This document shows positions 29,706 to 38,887 of a stretch of 64,000 nt of DNA, piece after piece (the first letter of the stretch is position 1; each line of letters starts with the position of its first letter). The stretch is from Candidatus Methanorudis spinitermitis (lineage in GTDB: Archaea > Methanobacteriota > Methanobacteria > Methanobacteriales > Methanobacteriaceae), in contig JAITUQ010000037.1 in NCBI GenBank assembly GCA_031286225.1, positions 1-64,000 of the forward strand, in the 5' to 3' direction. The notes under the pieces were generated by a model. It was not told the origin of the DNA. It made no database searches and saw only the letters and a program-made list of their open reading frames with translations. The position numbers were made by a program, and so were the translations under genes.

Positions 29706-30408
29706 ACTTACACCCCTATTTCAAAAACACCACTAAATAATAAAAAATTGGCAATATTTGGATAACACTTATACTTAGAATAATAATCTATATAAAATAG
29801 TTAATTAAAGTTTAAAACACTAAATTCCACCATATTTTCATTTTTAACAATTTTTATTCATAGCAAATATTTTATATAGATTTTTTAAACTAAAAAAAGA
29901 ATAAGCAATCTTTTTTAAATAAAACTCATATTTAGCTATCATTATTATTTATTATATTTTTAATATTTAATAATAAATAAAGTATTGTAAAATTTTTTTT
30001 TATATTTAAAAATTAATAATTAATTGAAAAATTTCCTCATAAAAACATTTACTAATAAATTAATAAATAAATTAATTAATTTTTATTTTAGCATTAAAAA
30101 TATAATAAATAAACAATTAATAAATAAATAAATCATAGGAGAGAAATAGGAAAACCAACTTTTAATATTAAATTTAAATATAATGTTAAAATAAAATATT
30201 AATATAAATATCAAAAAAATAATTTGTTTAAATAATGAATAATTTTTTTACTTAAATAGTTAGAATATAGTTCGATAAATATTTTCAAGCTTTTTAACAA
30301 TTTTATAGATAAAAAAATTGTTATATTTACTATATTAATATATTAAAAATAATTATTAAGAATCTCGAAAATAAAAGCTAATTTTTAAAATTTTAAATGG
30401 TGCATTTG
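29706..30408. other. Long divergent intergenic region
   Basis: About 0.7 kb of extremely A+T-rich DNA between the divergent glycosyltransferase and purE genes, with many TAATAAATAAA-type runs. It should hold two promoters. No frame, RNA gene or clear repeat beyond simple sequence was recognised. Confidence 0.5.
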
Positions 30409-31428
30409 ATGAATCCTAAAGTGATGATAATTGTTGGAAGTGCTAGTGATAAAAAAATAGCTGAAAAAGCTATTAACATTTTAGAAACTCTTAAAATTCC
30501 TTATAGTCTAAAAGTGGCATCAGCCCATAGAACACATGAAAAAGTAAAAAAACTAGTTATACAAGGGACAAAACAAGGTATTGAAGTTTTTATAGGTATA
30601 GCTGGTTTATCTGCCCATTTACAAGGTGTAATAGCTTCTTATACATACAGACCAATTATTGGAGTTCCTGTTGATGTTAAAGTTGGAGGATTAGATGCAC
30701 TTTATGCATCTGCCCAAATGCCATTTCCAGCTCCAGTAGCTAGTGTTGGAATTGATAGAGGAGACAATGCTGGAATATTAGCTGGGCAAATAATTGGTAC
30801 TCATGATGAAAAAGTAAAAAATAAAGTTTCAAACCTTAGAAAATCCTATAAAAAGAGAGTAAAAGAAGATGATGAGAAACTAATAAATTCTTTAAAAGGA
30901 GAATACCTTGAAAAGAGTTTTATGACAAATTTATCTTTTGAAGATGAAATTTCAGAGGATAATAATGAAAAAACTTCAAATACTGAGCCAAATAAACAAC
31001 CTTTAGTTTCAGTCATTGCAGGTAGCTATTCAGACATGGAAATAGCTAAAAAAACATTAGAAGTATTAGAAAAATTAGATATTAGTTATGACCTCAATGT
31101 CATATCTCCAGTTAGATATCCTGATAAGTTTCAAAAATATATTGAATCTATGAAAGATGTGAAGCTATTTTTAGCTGTTAGTGGATTGTCTGCCCATGTT
31201 ACAGGAGCAATAGTGGCTCTAAGTGAAAAACCAGTGATTGGAGTTCCTTGCTCTAATCAACCCATTGGAATAAATTCTCTACTTGCAATGGTTAATATGC
31301 CTCCAGGTGTTCCAGTAGGAACAGTTGGTGTAGATAATGGAGGAAATGCTGGAATATTAGCTGGTGAAATTTTAGGAATTTCAAATTCTGAAATTGAATC
31401 TAATTTAAAAAGATTAAAACAAAAATGA
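30409..31428 (+). CDS. purE: Tandem PurE protein (5-carboxyaminoimidazole ribonucleotide mutase-like)
   Basis: About 339 residues made of two PurE domains, a layout known in Methanobacteriales. The first half has the intact signature GSASDKKIAEKA, SAHRTHEKV and GLSAHLQGVIASYTYRPIIG. The second half (from about residue 195) reads GSYSDMEIAKKT but SPVRYPDKF in place of the SAHRT loop, so its active-site histidine is missing and it may be structural or altered. PurE carboxylates AIR in purine synthesis; class I versus II cannot be settled here. The chosen ATG at 30409 follows GGTG; an ATG at 30397 is less well placed. Confidence 0.88.
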   Translation: MNPKVMIIVGSASDKKIAEKAINILETLKIPYSLKVASAHRTHEKVKKLVIQGTKQGIEVFIGIAGLSAHLQGVIASYTYRPIIGVPVDVKVGGLDALYASAQMPFPAPVASVGIDRGDNAGILAGQIIGTHDEKVKNKVSNLRKSYKKRVKEDDEKLINSLKGEYLEKSFMTNLSFEDEISEDNNEKTSNTEPNKQPLVSVIAGSYSDMEIAKKTLEVLEKLDISYDLNVISPVRYPDKFQKYIESMKDVKLFLAVSGLSAHVTGAIVALSEKPVIGVPCSNQPIGINSLLAMVNMPPGVPVGTVGVDNGGNAGILAGEILGISNSEIESNLKRLKQK

Positions 31429-31557
31429 TAATTTAAAATCTTAAATATTCTAAAAAAAATATTAATATTTAAAAAAAATTTATACTAAAAAAATTAAGTA
31501 GAAGTTTTTTATCCTATTTAACATATTTTGATCTTAATAAAATGATTTTGTGATTTT

Positions 31558-32835
31558 ATGGAAAATTTTTTAAAAAACAATGAAAATGATTTGGAAATTT
31601 TAAAAATAGACGATGAAGTTTCAGCTGAGTACGAAGCAGCAAAAATACTCAGAAAATATCCTAAAAAAATAGTGATTCTAAATAATATAAAAGGTTATGA
31701 TATACCTGTAATATCTGGAATCTGTAACACAAGGGGAAAAATAGCTAAGTCTTTAGGATGTAAAGTAAATGAAATAACCCATAAAATCATGGAAGCTACT
31801 GAAAAACCTCAAAAAGTAGCTAATTTTAATAATTTAAATGAATACAACAGTGAAAAAGCAGATTTAAGTAAAATTCCAATTTTAACTCATTATAAACGTG
31901 ATGGTGGAGCTTACATAACTGCAGGAGTAATATTTGCTCGTGACCCTGAAACAAAAGTTCAAAATGCTTCAATTCACCGAATGTTAGTTCTTGGAAAAGA
32001 TAAATTAACGGTTAGAATAGTTCCAAGAAATTTATACACTTATTTTAAAAGATGTGAAAAATTAGGAAAAGATTTAGATATAGCTATAGCTATTGGAATG
32101 GATCCTTCAACATTACTTTCATCAACAACATCTATTCCTATTGACCATGACGAAATGGAAGTAGCCAATGCCTTTAAAAATGGGAATTTAAAGCTATATA
32201 ATTGTGAAGATAATGATTTAAAAGTTCCAGGGTCAGATATCATATTTGAAGGTAAGATATTAGCTAATAAAAGAGCAAAAGAAGGTCCTTTTGTTGATTT
32301 AACAGATACATATGATATTGTAAGAGATGAACCTGTTATAAAACTAAACAAAATACATCTGAAAGATAATGCAATGTATCATGCCATTTCACCTGCTGGT
32401 TACGAACATAAACTACTTCAAGGTCTTCCACAAGAACCAAGAATATTCAAGATGGTAAAAAACACAGTTCCAACTGTTAAAAATGTTGTTCTTACAGAAG
32501 GAGGGTGTTGTTGGTTACATGCAGCTATAACCATTGAAAAACAGACACAAGGAGATGGAAAAAATGTTATTATGGCTGCATTAGCTGCTCACCCCTCTTT
32601 AAAACATGCTGTTGTTGTAGATGAAGACATTGATATTTTCGATCCTCAAGATTTAGAGTATGCAATAGCTACTAGAGTTAAGGGTGATGACGATATAATG
32701 ATTGTTCCTAAAGCAAGAGGTTCAACTCTTGATCCAGTAGCATTACCAGATGGAACAACCACAAAAGTAGGTGTAGATGCTACAAAACCACTTGGAAAAG
32801 AAGAAAAATTTGAAAGAGTTAGTTTATCTGAATAA
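31558..32835 (+). CDS. UbiD-family decarboxylase, possibly anhydromevalonate phosphate decarboxylase
   Basis: A 425-residue UbiD-family protein. [31 protein letters not shown] and the C-terminal [11 protein letters not shown] are typical. UbiD enzymes use prenylated FMN to (de)carboxylate unsaturated acids. In archaea lacking classical mevalonate phosphate decarboxylase, a UbiD homologue decarboxylates trans-anhydromevalonate 5-phosphate for isoprenoid synthesis, and this copy is a good candidate. The assignment is inference, because methanogens may have more than one UbiD. GTGATTTT precedes the ATG. No prenyltransferase UbiX is adjacent. Confidence 0.85.
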   Translation: MENFLKNNENDLEILKIDDEVSAEYEAAKILRKYPKKIVILNNIKGYDIPVISGICNTRGKIAKSLGCKVNEITHKIMEATEKPQKVANFNNLNEYNSEKADLSKIPILTHYKRDGGAYITAGVIFARDPETKVQNASIHRMLVLGKDKLTVRIVPRNLYTYFKRCEKLGKDLDIAIAIGMDPSTLLSSTTSIPIDHDEMEVANAFKNGNLKLYNCEDNDLKVPGSDIIFEGKILANKRAKEGPFVDLTDTYDIVRDEPVIKLNKIHLKDNAMYHAISPAGYEHKLLQGLPQEPRIFKMVKNTVPTVKNVVLTEGGCCWLHAAITIEKQTQGDGKNVIMAALAAHPSLKHAVVVDEDIDIFDPQDLEYAIATRVKGDDDIMIVPKARGSTLDPVALPDGTTTKVGVDATKPLGKEEKFERVSLSE

Positions 32836-32949
32836 AATTTAGATAATTAATTATAAAACTTTTGTCAAGGATTATAATAGTCAAAATCAGTGAAATAAGG
32901 AAAATATTTAGCTTATTTCCCTTTTTAATACTTTTTTCATTGTTTTTTA

Positions 32950-33230
32950 AAGTATTAGACAAAGCCGTATGATTCCTCGAATATAATGTCTATTATCATT
33001 TTTTATATATATTAATCAATGCATCTTCATTATTAATCTTTTCAACAGCTACTCTTCGAACATGAGAGTCATTATCATTTTTATAATACTAAATAACACA
33101 TCTTCATCACTAATTTCTCCAATAGCAGCTATTCGAACATGTTTATCTCTACAAATAGGATCATTGCCAAACATAGTTATGTTAGTCAATGGTTTTTCAT
33201 CAAAATGTGATCTTTATTAGGCATATTATC
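32950..33230 (-). pseudogene. Decayed HEAT/PBS-lyase-type repeat protein fragment
   Basis: Read on the minus strand, this spacer encodes three successive repeat units broken by frameshifts: DKHVRIAAIGEISDEDVLFS, then after a shift NDNDSHVRRVAVEKINNEDA, then after another shift NDNRHYIRGIIRL. The VRxxAVxxIxDEDxL rhythm of about 26 residues matches E-Z type HEAT repeats. At least two frameshifts and early stops show it is not a working gene. Only a fragment is left, so the original function is unknown. The rest of the 32836-33435 spacer shows nothing further. Confidence 0.7.
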
Positions 33231-33435
33231 CCCTAAACAATATAATAGAATATAGAGTAAATTTTGATCTTTCTTAATATATTAATTCATCTTGATTCTC
33301 TTTTAAAACTCATGTTTCGATTTTCGAAGTTAATAATAATTATTTTAATTCTTTATTTAATCTATTTTAATAAACACCCTATTTAATTTTTTAATAGAGA
33401 TTATTAAGAATATAACAATAGCTTTAAAATTGATT

Positions 33436-34443
33436 TCAATCTTTACCATACATTTTTTCATAATAGTCAATATAATCTCCAGAAATAACACTATTTAACC
33501 ATCTAATATTAGCTAAATACCATTCAATAGTTTCTTTAATACCAACTTCAAATGTATATTCTGGTTTCCATCCTAATTCTCCCCTTATTTTACTAGAATC
33601 TATAGCATATCTCCTATCATGCCCTAATCTATCTTTTACATGTGTTATTATACTTTCAGATTTGTTAAGATATTTAAGAATTAATTTAACAATCTCGATG
33701 TTTTTTTTCTCATTACTTCCACCAATATTATAGACTTCCCCTACCTTTCCTTTGTGTAATACAAGATCAATAGCTGTACAGTGATCATAAACATGCAACC
33801 AGTCCCTTATATTTTTTCCATCCCCATAAACTGGTAATTTTTTGTTATTAATTGCATTATTAATCATTAATGGAATTAATTTTTCTGGAAATTGATAAGA
33901 ACCATAATTATTAGAACACCTTGTAATATTCATTGGAAAATCAAAAGTTTCATGATATGCCCTAACTAATAAATCAGCTCCTGCTTTACTAGCAGAATAA
34001 GGGCTATTAGGTGCAAGTGGAGTATTTTCTGTAAAATATCCAGTTTTACCAAGAGATCCGTAAACTTCATCAGTAGATATTTGGATGTATTTTTTAATTT
34101 CATATTTTTTAGATATTTCAAGTAAGTTTTGAGTTCCTATTATATTTGATTCTAAAAAAACCTTAGAATCTTCAATACTTCTATCTACATGAGATTCAGC
34201 AGCAAAATTAACTACATATTCAACATTATTAGAAATTATATCATCAACTAAATTCTTATCATTTATATTACCTTTTATAAATCGATAATGATGATTATTT
34301 TCAATATTTTTTAAGTTTTCTAAATTTCCACAATAAGTTAAAGCATCTAAATTTACAATCTCATAATGTGGATATTTTTCTAAGATATAATGTATAAAAT
34401 TACTTCCAATAAACCCTGCTCCACCAGTAACTAATATTTTCAT
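33436..34443 (-). CDS. rfbB: dTDP-glucose 4,6-dehydratase
   Basis: A 335-residue short-chain dehydrogenase family enzyme at the standard RmlB length. NAD-binding VTGGAGFIGSNFIHYI is at residues 5-20, the catalytic region ISTDEVYGSLG near 122, and the YSASK Tyr-Lys pair near 150. It converts dTDP-glucose from RfbA to dTDP-4-keto-6-deoxyglucose. AGGAG lies 8 bases before the ATG. The rfbC gene lies upstream on the same strand about 300 bases away. Because rfbA is near 9 kb and rfbD is not in the window, the final sugar (probably dTDP-rhamnose) is inferred. Confidence 0.95.
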   Translation of the reverse strand: MKILVTGGAGFIGSNFIHYILEKYPHYEIVNLDALTYCGNLENLKNIENNHHYRFIKGNINDKNLVDDIISNNVEYVVNFAAESHVDRSIEDSKVFLESNIIGTQNLLEISKKYEIKKYIQISTDEVYGSLGKTGYFTENTPLAPNSPYSASKAGADLLVRAYHETFDFPMNITRCSNNYGSYQFPEKLIPLMINNAINNKKLPVYGDGKNIRDWLHVYDHCTAIDLVLHKGKVGEVYNIGGSNEKKNIEIVKLILKYLNKSESIITHVKDRLGHDRRYAIDSSKIRGELGWKPEYTFEVGIKETIEWYLANIRWLNSVISGDYIDYYEKMYGKD

Positions 34444-34744
34444 TTTAGTTCTCCTAAAATAGTTGAATAGATTTATATTATTATGATAATTTAATGATTT
34501 TTTTAAATTATATTAATTATATAATGATAAAAATGATTATAAAAGAGTTTATAATATATAAACAAAATTATAATCCCTAAAAAATTATAAAATATAATGT
34601 GAGATAATTAATAGTATTATGAAATATTTTTTTTATAAATTTTTATTATAATATTATTTTTCATGAAATAAATTATAAAAATAATTCTAATAATATAAAT
34701 TATAAAAATAATCTTAGTAAATTAAATTATAATAATAATTAAAT
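34444..34744. other. Intergenic stretch with imperfect A+T repeats
   Basis: About 300 bases between rfbC and rfbB, made largely of near-repeats of the form AATATAAATTATAAAAATAAT around 34640-34740. No gene or RNA was recognised. It may carry the rfbB promoter. Confidence 0.5.
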
Positions 34745-35299
34745 TTAAAAGTCAGTAGCTGTATCTTTTAAAGATTTCCACATTGTATCTTTTTCAGACA
34801 ATATAATTTCATCTTCCTTTAATGGCCATTCAATACCGATTTTTGAATCATTCCATATGATTCCACCTTCATCTTGGCCATTATAGAAGTCTGTACATTT
34901 ATATGTAAATTCAGCTTCGTCACTTAATACAAGAAACCCATGTGCAAAACCAGGAGGAATATAAAACTGTTTTTTATTTTCTTCTGAAAGAATTACACTT
35001 TCATATTTACCATAAGTAGCTGATTTTTTTCTTAAATCAACAGCTACATCAAATACTTCTCCTTTCATTACCCTAACTAATTTTCCCTGAGGTTGAGTGT
35101 ATTGAAAATGAAGTCCTCTTAGAACACCTTTTGAAGATTTTGATTGATTATCCTGAACAAAATCCATATTTAACCCATTTTCTTCAAAGTCTTTCTTGTG
35201 ATAAGTTTCCATGAAGTATCCTCTCTCATCTTGAAAAACTGTTGGTTCTATTATATAAACTCCTTTAATAGATGTTTCAACAAAGTTAAATTTCTTCAT
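34745..35299 (-). CDS. rfbC: dTDP-4-dehydrorhamnose 3,5-epimerase
   Basis: A 184-residue cupin-fold RmlC enzyme of standard length. The catalytic histidine lies in GVLRGLHFQ (His64), IPPGFAHGFLVL is near residue 114, and the catalytic tyrosine is probably in FTYKCTDFY (about residue 133). It epimerises the product of RfbB at C3 and C5 on the way to dTDP-rhamnose. GAGGT lies 5-6 bases before the ATG. It is the first gene of the leftward rfbC-rfbB pair. Confidence 0.95.
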   Translation of the reverse strand: MKKFNFVETSIKGVYIIEPTVFQDERGYFMETYHKKDFEENGLNMDFVQDNQSKSSKGVLRGLHFQYTQPQGKLVRVMKGEVFDVAVDLRKKSATYGKYESVILSEENKKQFYIPPGFAHGFLVLSDEAEFTYKCTDFYNGQDEGGIIWNDSKIGIEWPLKEDEIILSEKDTMWKSLKDTATDF

Positions 35300-36077
35300 T
35301 CTACCTCTTCCAAATATTATACCTCAGCGAATAAATGATAATCTATGAAAAAACATGATTTATTATCAATAAAAATCAATATTAACATTACAACTACTAG
35401 ATTTATTATTTTTAATCTTATTTTTATCACTTATATTATATCCATTCCTTTCAATAAGTAGCTTTCCACATTGGACAACAGCTATTTTGATTGTTTTAAA
35501 ACATTACCAAATATTCACTTTACAAAAATTGCTATTTACATATAATATTTTGTAATTTAAGTTTCCCATTTGAAAAGTTTATTGCTTACCACAAAGTTTA
35601 TTTCTATTTTTTAATCTTAGTATTTATCTTATTTTCTTAACAAATGTAAATTTTATTAGTTTAAGTACTATATCTTTTTTAGAATCACTATAATTAATTT
35701 TTTTATATTAATTTTTATATTTTTTAATAATATATTAGTTTATATCTTATTTTTTATTAATTTTTAATTATAATTATTAACACATTATAATTGCCAAAAA
35801 TTTTTTAATTTAAAGAATTTTCAATCATAATATTTAAATATAGTTGATTTTAAACAATTATTCAGGGTAATTAATATTCAATATTTCATAGCTATTAATA
35901 GATTATTTATTGCCAAAAAAAGAAATAATAAAATAATATTTCGTGAAATAGCTAGTGATTGATTATAACTATTTTTTCAATAAAATATTAATTTAGCTAA
36001 TTCCAATGAAATAAAAATTACTAAAGGAAAAAGATAATAAGAACGTGTGAGTCAACCACTTAGAAGGAGGGTTGAAG
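35300..36077. other. Long intergenic region with a gene relic
   Basis: About 0.78 kb of A+T-rich DNA. Apart from the AmrS-like fragment at 35391-35515, no coding frame was found. The ribosome site and probable promoter of the protease gene lie at its right end, where several TAGCTA palindromes also cluster (about 35889, 35945 and 35995). Confidence 0.5.
35391..35515 (-). pseudogene. C-terminal relic of an AmrS-like radical SAM gene (partial duplicate)
   Basis: The minus strand here reads, with a small indel, YLGNV then NSCCP then CGKLLIERNGYNISDKNKIK. It matches the C-terminal tail of the intact gene at 37825-38829 (YLGNV, NSYCPQCGELLIERNGYN). The nucleotide identity across ATTGAAAGGAATGGATATAA is perfect. 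The reading frame is broken and the downstream zinc-binding cysteines are lost. It is therefore a truncated duplicate about 2.4 kb from its parent, in the same orientation. Confidence 0.8.
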
Positions 36078-37214
36078 ATGAATTCTTCAAAAAAAATTTT
36101 TACATTGATAATACTGTTGTTAAGTGTTTTGATGTTTTCTATCACGATAGTAACAGCAGTTGCAGTAAGTGAATCACAAAACGACATGACAAAACATGAT
36201 GGTATTCAGATTGAGGTAAAATATAAAAAAGTTTCAACAAATAAAATAATTTTTAATGGTAACAGAGGTAAAATTGGCTCAAAAAAAACTGTTTCAGTAA
36301 ATATCAAAAAAGGAACCAAGATAGGAAAATTTCCTACCACGCCAAAACGGAATGGATATATATTTATGGGATGGTACACGAAGAAAACTGGTGGCACAAA
36401 AATAACTAAGAACACTAAGCCAACTAAAAGTGTTGTTTACTATGCACAGTGGAAAGATACACCTGCAAATTATGAAAATAAATTAAAAAGTTTAATAAAA
36501 GATAATTCAGTTAGTGTTGAAGCTAAAAATGAATTGTTTCGTATTTTAAAGGTACAGTTACAAAACCCTGAAATTTTATATAGTTTAATGAAGAATAAAG
36601 TCAAAATTTCCATTGTTCCTATAGGAGTGTACATGACAGATCTCCCTGAATTTAAGGGATTGTTAGGTACAAGTACATTTGATGGTCGTGGCTGGAAATA
36701 TACTAGAGGAGTCAGTTATTTCAAATATGGGAAAAATATATATGTAGGTGTTTGTGAGGAAAATTTAATAGGGAAGGACCCACAAGTTGAACACCCTCAA
36801 AATACAAATCAGATGCAAGATGGGTATACTAAAGGTTATTCTACCACTACACATGAGATAGCTCATGCTATACATTATTATGCTCTTTCTCAAAAAGATC
36901 AAAATATTATAAAAAATTGTTATGCAAAAACAAAACGTAGTGGTAATTGGGTTGATGGTCCAGGAAAAAGTTATGCTTCTAGTGATGCACGGGAATATTT
37001 TGCTCAATTATCTAATGCTTATTTAGGAACAAATACAGGTTATGATCCATTTACAAATTATCCACGGCATAATGGTAAAGAATGGATTAAAAATAATGAT
37101 ATTGAAATGTATAATTTATTAAAAAAGATATATAAAAATGGAGAAGTTAATACTATATATCCAGATGGGCGTTTAAAAGAAGGAGGAGTAATAACAAATA
37201 ATTACTATAAATGA
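36078..37214 (+). CDS. Secreted zinc metalloprotease-like protein (anthrax lethal factor-like domain)
   Basis: About 378 residues. A signal peptide (KKIFTLIILLLSVLMFSIT) is followed by one beta repeat of the Listeria-Bacteroides/InlB type near residues 50-120 (GYIFMGWYTKKTGGTKIT ending in VVYYAQW). The C-terminal half carries the zinc motif HEIAH (residues 259-263) and a downstream EYFAQ (Glu306). That spacing and motif fit the lethal-factor-like (ATLF) zincins, which include Pro-Pro endopeptidases. It is probably exported and may cut surface or host proteins. GGAGG lies 7 bases before the ATG at 36078. It stands alone in a long spacer. Substrate and activity are unknown. Confidence 0.75.
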   Translation: MNSSKKIFTLIILLLSVLMFSITIVTAVAVSESQNDMTKHDGIQIEVKYKKVSTNKIIFNGNRGKIGSKKTVSVNIKKGTKIGKFPTTPKRNGYIFMGWYTKKTGGTKITKNTKPTKSVVYYAQWKDTPANYENKLKSLIKDNSVSVEAKNELFRILKVQLQNPEILYSLMKNKVKISIVPIGVYMTDLPEFKGLLGTSTFDGRGWKYTRGVSYFKYGKNIYVGVCEENLIGKDPQVEHPQNTNQMQDGYTKGYSTTTHEIAHAIHYYALSQKDQNIIKNCYAKTKRSGNWVDGPGKSYASSDAREYFAQLSNAYLGTNTGYDPFTNYPRHNGKEWIKNNDIEMYNLLKKIYKNGEVNTIYPDGRLKEGGVITNNYYK

Positions 37215-37824
37215 AATGCTAATAAATTTATATAATGCTCATACATACTTAATTAAAATGAATAGTAAGTGTTATAGGCAAAATTCAGCTCAATCCATAT
37301 TATCAACAATTATGAGACATCCCTAACATGAAAAAAATAGCTATTAATTAAAATTTTATATTTTTATTTTTTTTATAATTTTTTTATAATCATTAAAATA
37401 AAGATTTTTTAGATTATTTTGTGTGTATTTTTATTTATATTTGTTCTGTTTTTTGGTAATATTTGTAATGCAAACACTTTCAAAACATTCAAGCATTAAA
37501 ATTAACGAATTTGATGTAAAATTTAATTTTTTTTTAATACTCTTTTTAAAATCTTTAAAATAAAGATTTTTATATTTATTTTCAATATTTTTTAATAACA
37601 CTATGTTTTATATCTTATTTTTTATTATTTTCTTCTTTTTGACTTTAAATTTATAATTAAAAAAATTATAATCTTTAAATATTATAATACAAATTAAAAA
37701 TTCTTTTTTTAAAGTGATGGTATATTAATTTAATTAAATTACATAAAAATCATTCTTAATAAAATTTATAAAAATTTAAATGATTATACAATAGCTATTT
37801 ATTAAAAAAACATATTGTTAATAA
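37215..37824. other. Intergenic stretch, no gene seen
   Basis: About 0.6 kb of A+T-rich spacer between two convergent genes, with several long T runs that would suit archaeal transcript ends. No frame or RNA gene was recognised. Confidence 0.5.
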
Positions 37825-38829
37825 TTAATAATTAAAATGAAGATTTTCCTTACAATTAACACACTTATTATCTTTAATCTTGTTCTTATCACTTATATTA
37901 TATCCATTCCTTTCAATAAGTAGCTCTCCACACTGAGGACAATAGCTATTTCGACCTGATTCAACATTTCCTAAATAAACATACTGTAATCCACCACCAA
38001 TAGCTATTTCCTTAGCTATTTTCAATGTTTCAATATTTGTAGGTGATATGTCCCCCATTTTATAATATGGAAAAAATCTTGAAAAGTGAAGAGGAACTTC
38101 CTCTCCAAGTTCCGTAGCTATAAATCCTACAAGGTCTTTTATTAATTTATCTGAATCATTAAATCCATCAATGAGTAAATTTGATATTTCTAAATGTTTA
38201 TTATTTTTATAAATCTTTTTTAAATTATTTAAAATTGGGTTTAAAGTAGCTTGACAAATTTTTTTATAAAAATTATTATCCATTGATTTTAAATCTATGG
38301 TAAATGCATCAATATGAGGTAATAATAAATTTAAAGCTTCATCACTCATGTAACCATTACTAACATATATATTTTTAAGATTTTCCTTATGTGATAAAAT
38401 AGATGTTTCAAGAACATATTCTAAGTATACTGTAGGTTCATTATAGGTCCAAGCAATCGACTTACAATCTTTATGAATAGCATTTTTAATAGCTACATCT
38501 GGAAGAATTTCAGTAGCTCCGATTTTTTCACCATAGCTTTGTGATATGATATAGTTCTGACAGTTTAAACATCTCATATTACACTCAAATCCACCTAAAG
38601 AGTAAGTTTTAGAACCTGGCATAAAGTGATAAAAGGGTTTTTTTTCAATTGGATCTACATTAGATGAAGATATTAATCCAAAATTGCAGTTATAGAGAGT
38701 TCCTCCTTCGTTTTTCTGTGTTAGGCAAAATCCATATTTATTTTCATTGATTAAGCAATAGTGATTACAAATTTTACACTGAACTTTTTTCTCATCTAAT
38801 TTATCATATAAAATAGATTCAATCTTCAT
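37825..38829 (-). CDS. amrS: AmmeMemoRadiSam-system radical SAM enzyme (AmrS-like)
   Basis: A 334-residue radical SAM protein of the pyruvate formate-lyase activase-like group. The Fe-S/SAM motif is GGFECNMRCLNCQNYIIS near residues 78-95 (CxxxCxxC). Zinc- or iron-binding cysteines occur at the N-terminus (CKICNHYCLI) and in a C-terminal ribbon (CPQCGELL and CVNCKENL). The family is named for co-occurrence with AMMECR1 and Memo-like proteins; the reaction is not established. Neither partner is adjacent here. AAGGAG precedes the ATG, and thiL lies 58 bases upstream on the same strand. A broken copy of its C-terminus lies at 35391-35515. Confidence 0.88.
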   Translation of the reverse strand: MKIESILYDKLDEKKVQCKICNHYCLINENKYGFCLTQKNEGGTLYNCNFGLISSSNVDPIEKKPFYHFMPGSKTYSLGGFECNMRCLNCQNYIISQSYGEKIGATEILPDVAIKNAIHKDCKSIAWTYNEPTVYLEYVLETSILSHKENLKNIYVSNGYMSDEALNLLLPHIDAFTIDLKSMDNNFYKKICQATLNPILNNLKKIYKNNKHLEISNLLIDGFNDSDKLIKDLVGFIATELGEEVPLHFSRFFPYYKMGDISPTNIETLKIAKEIAIGGGLQYVYLGNVESGRNSYCPQCGELLIERNGYNISDKNKIKDNKCVNCKENLHFNY

Positions 38830-38887
38830 AATTTCTCCTTAATATGAATTTAATTATTTATTAATTCTTAAAAGCACTAAAATAGAG

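Noticed and set aside
30000-30130. AATAAATAAA-type runs that looked like a tandem repeat array
   Set aside because: The units are irregular and are expected in DNA with so little G+C. No constant unit length was found and no spacer-repeat pattern as in CRISPR.
32040-32351. 103-codon minus-strand frame inside the UbiD gene
   Set aside because: It is the shadow of a conserved gene, with no ribosome site and serine-rich low-information composition.
35560-35800. Apparent similarity of this spacer to 37540-37670 (TTTTTATATT...TTATATCTTATTTTTTATTA)
   Set aside because: It lies on the opposite side of the relic from where a simple duplication would put it, and it consists of low-complexity A+T sequence, so it was not treated as part of the duplicated block.
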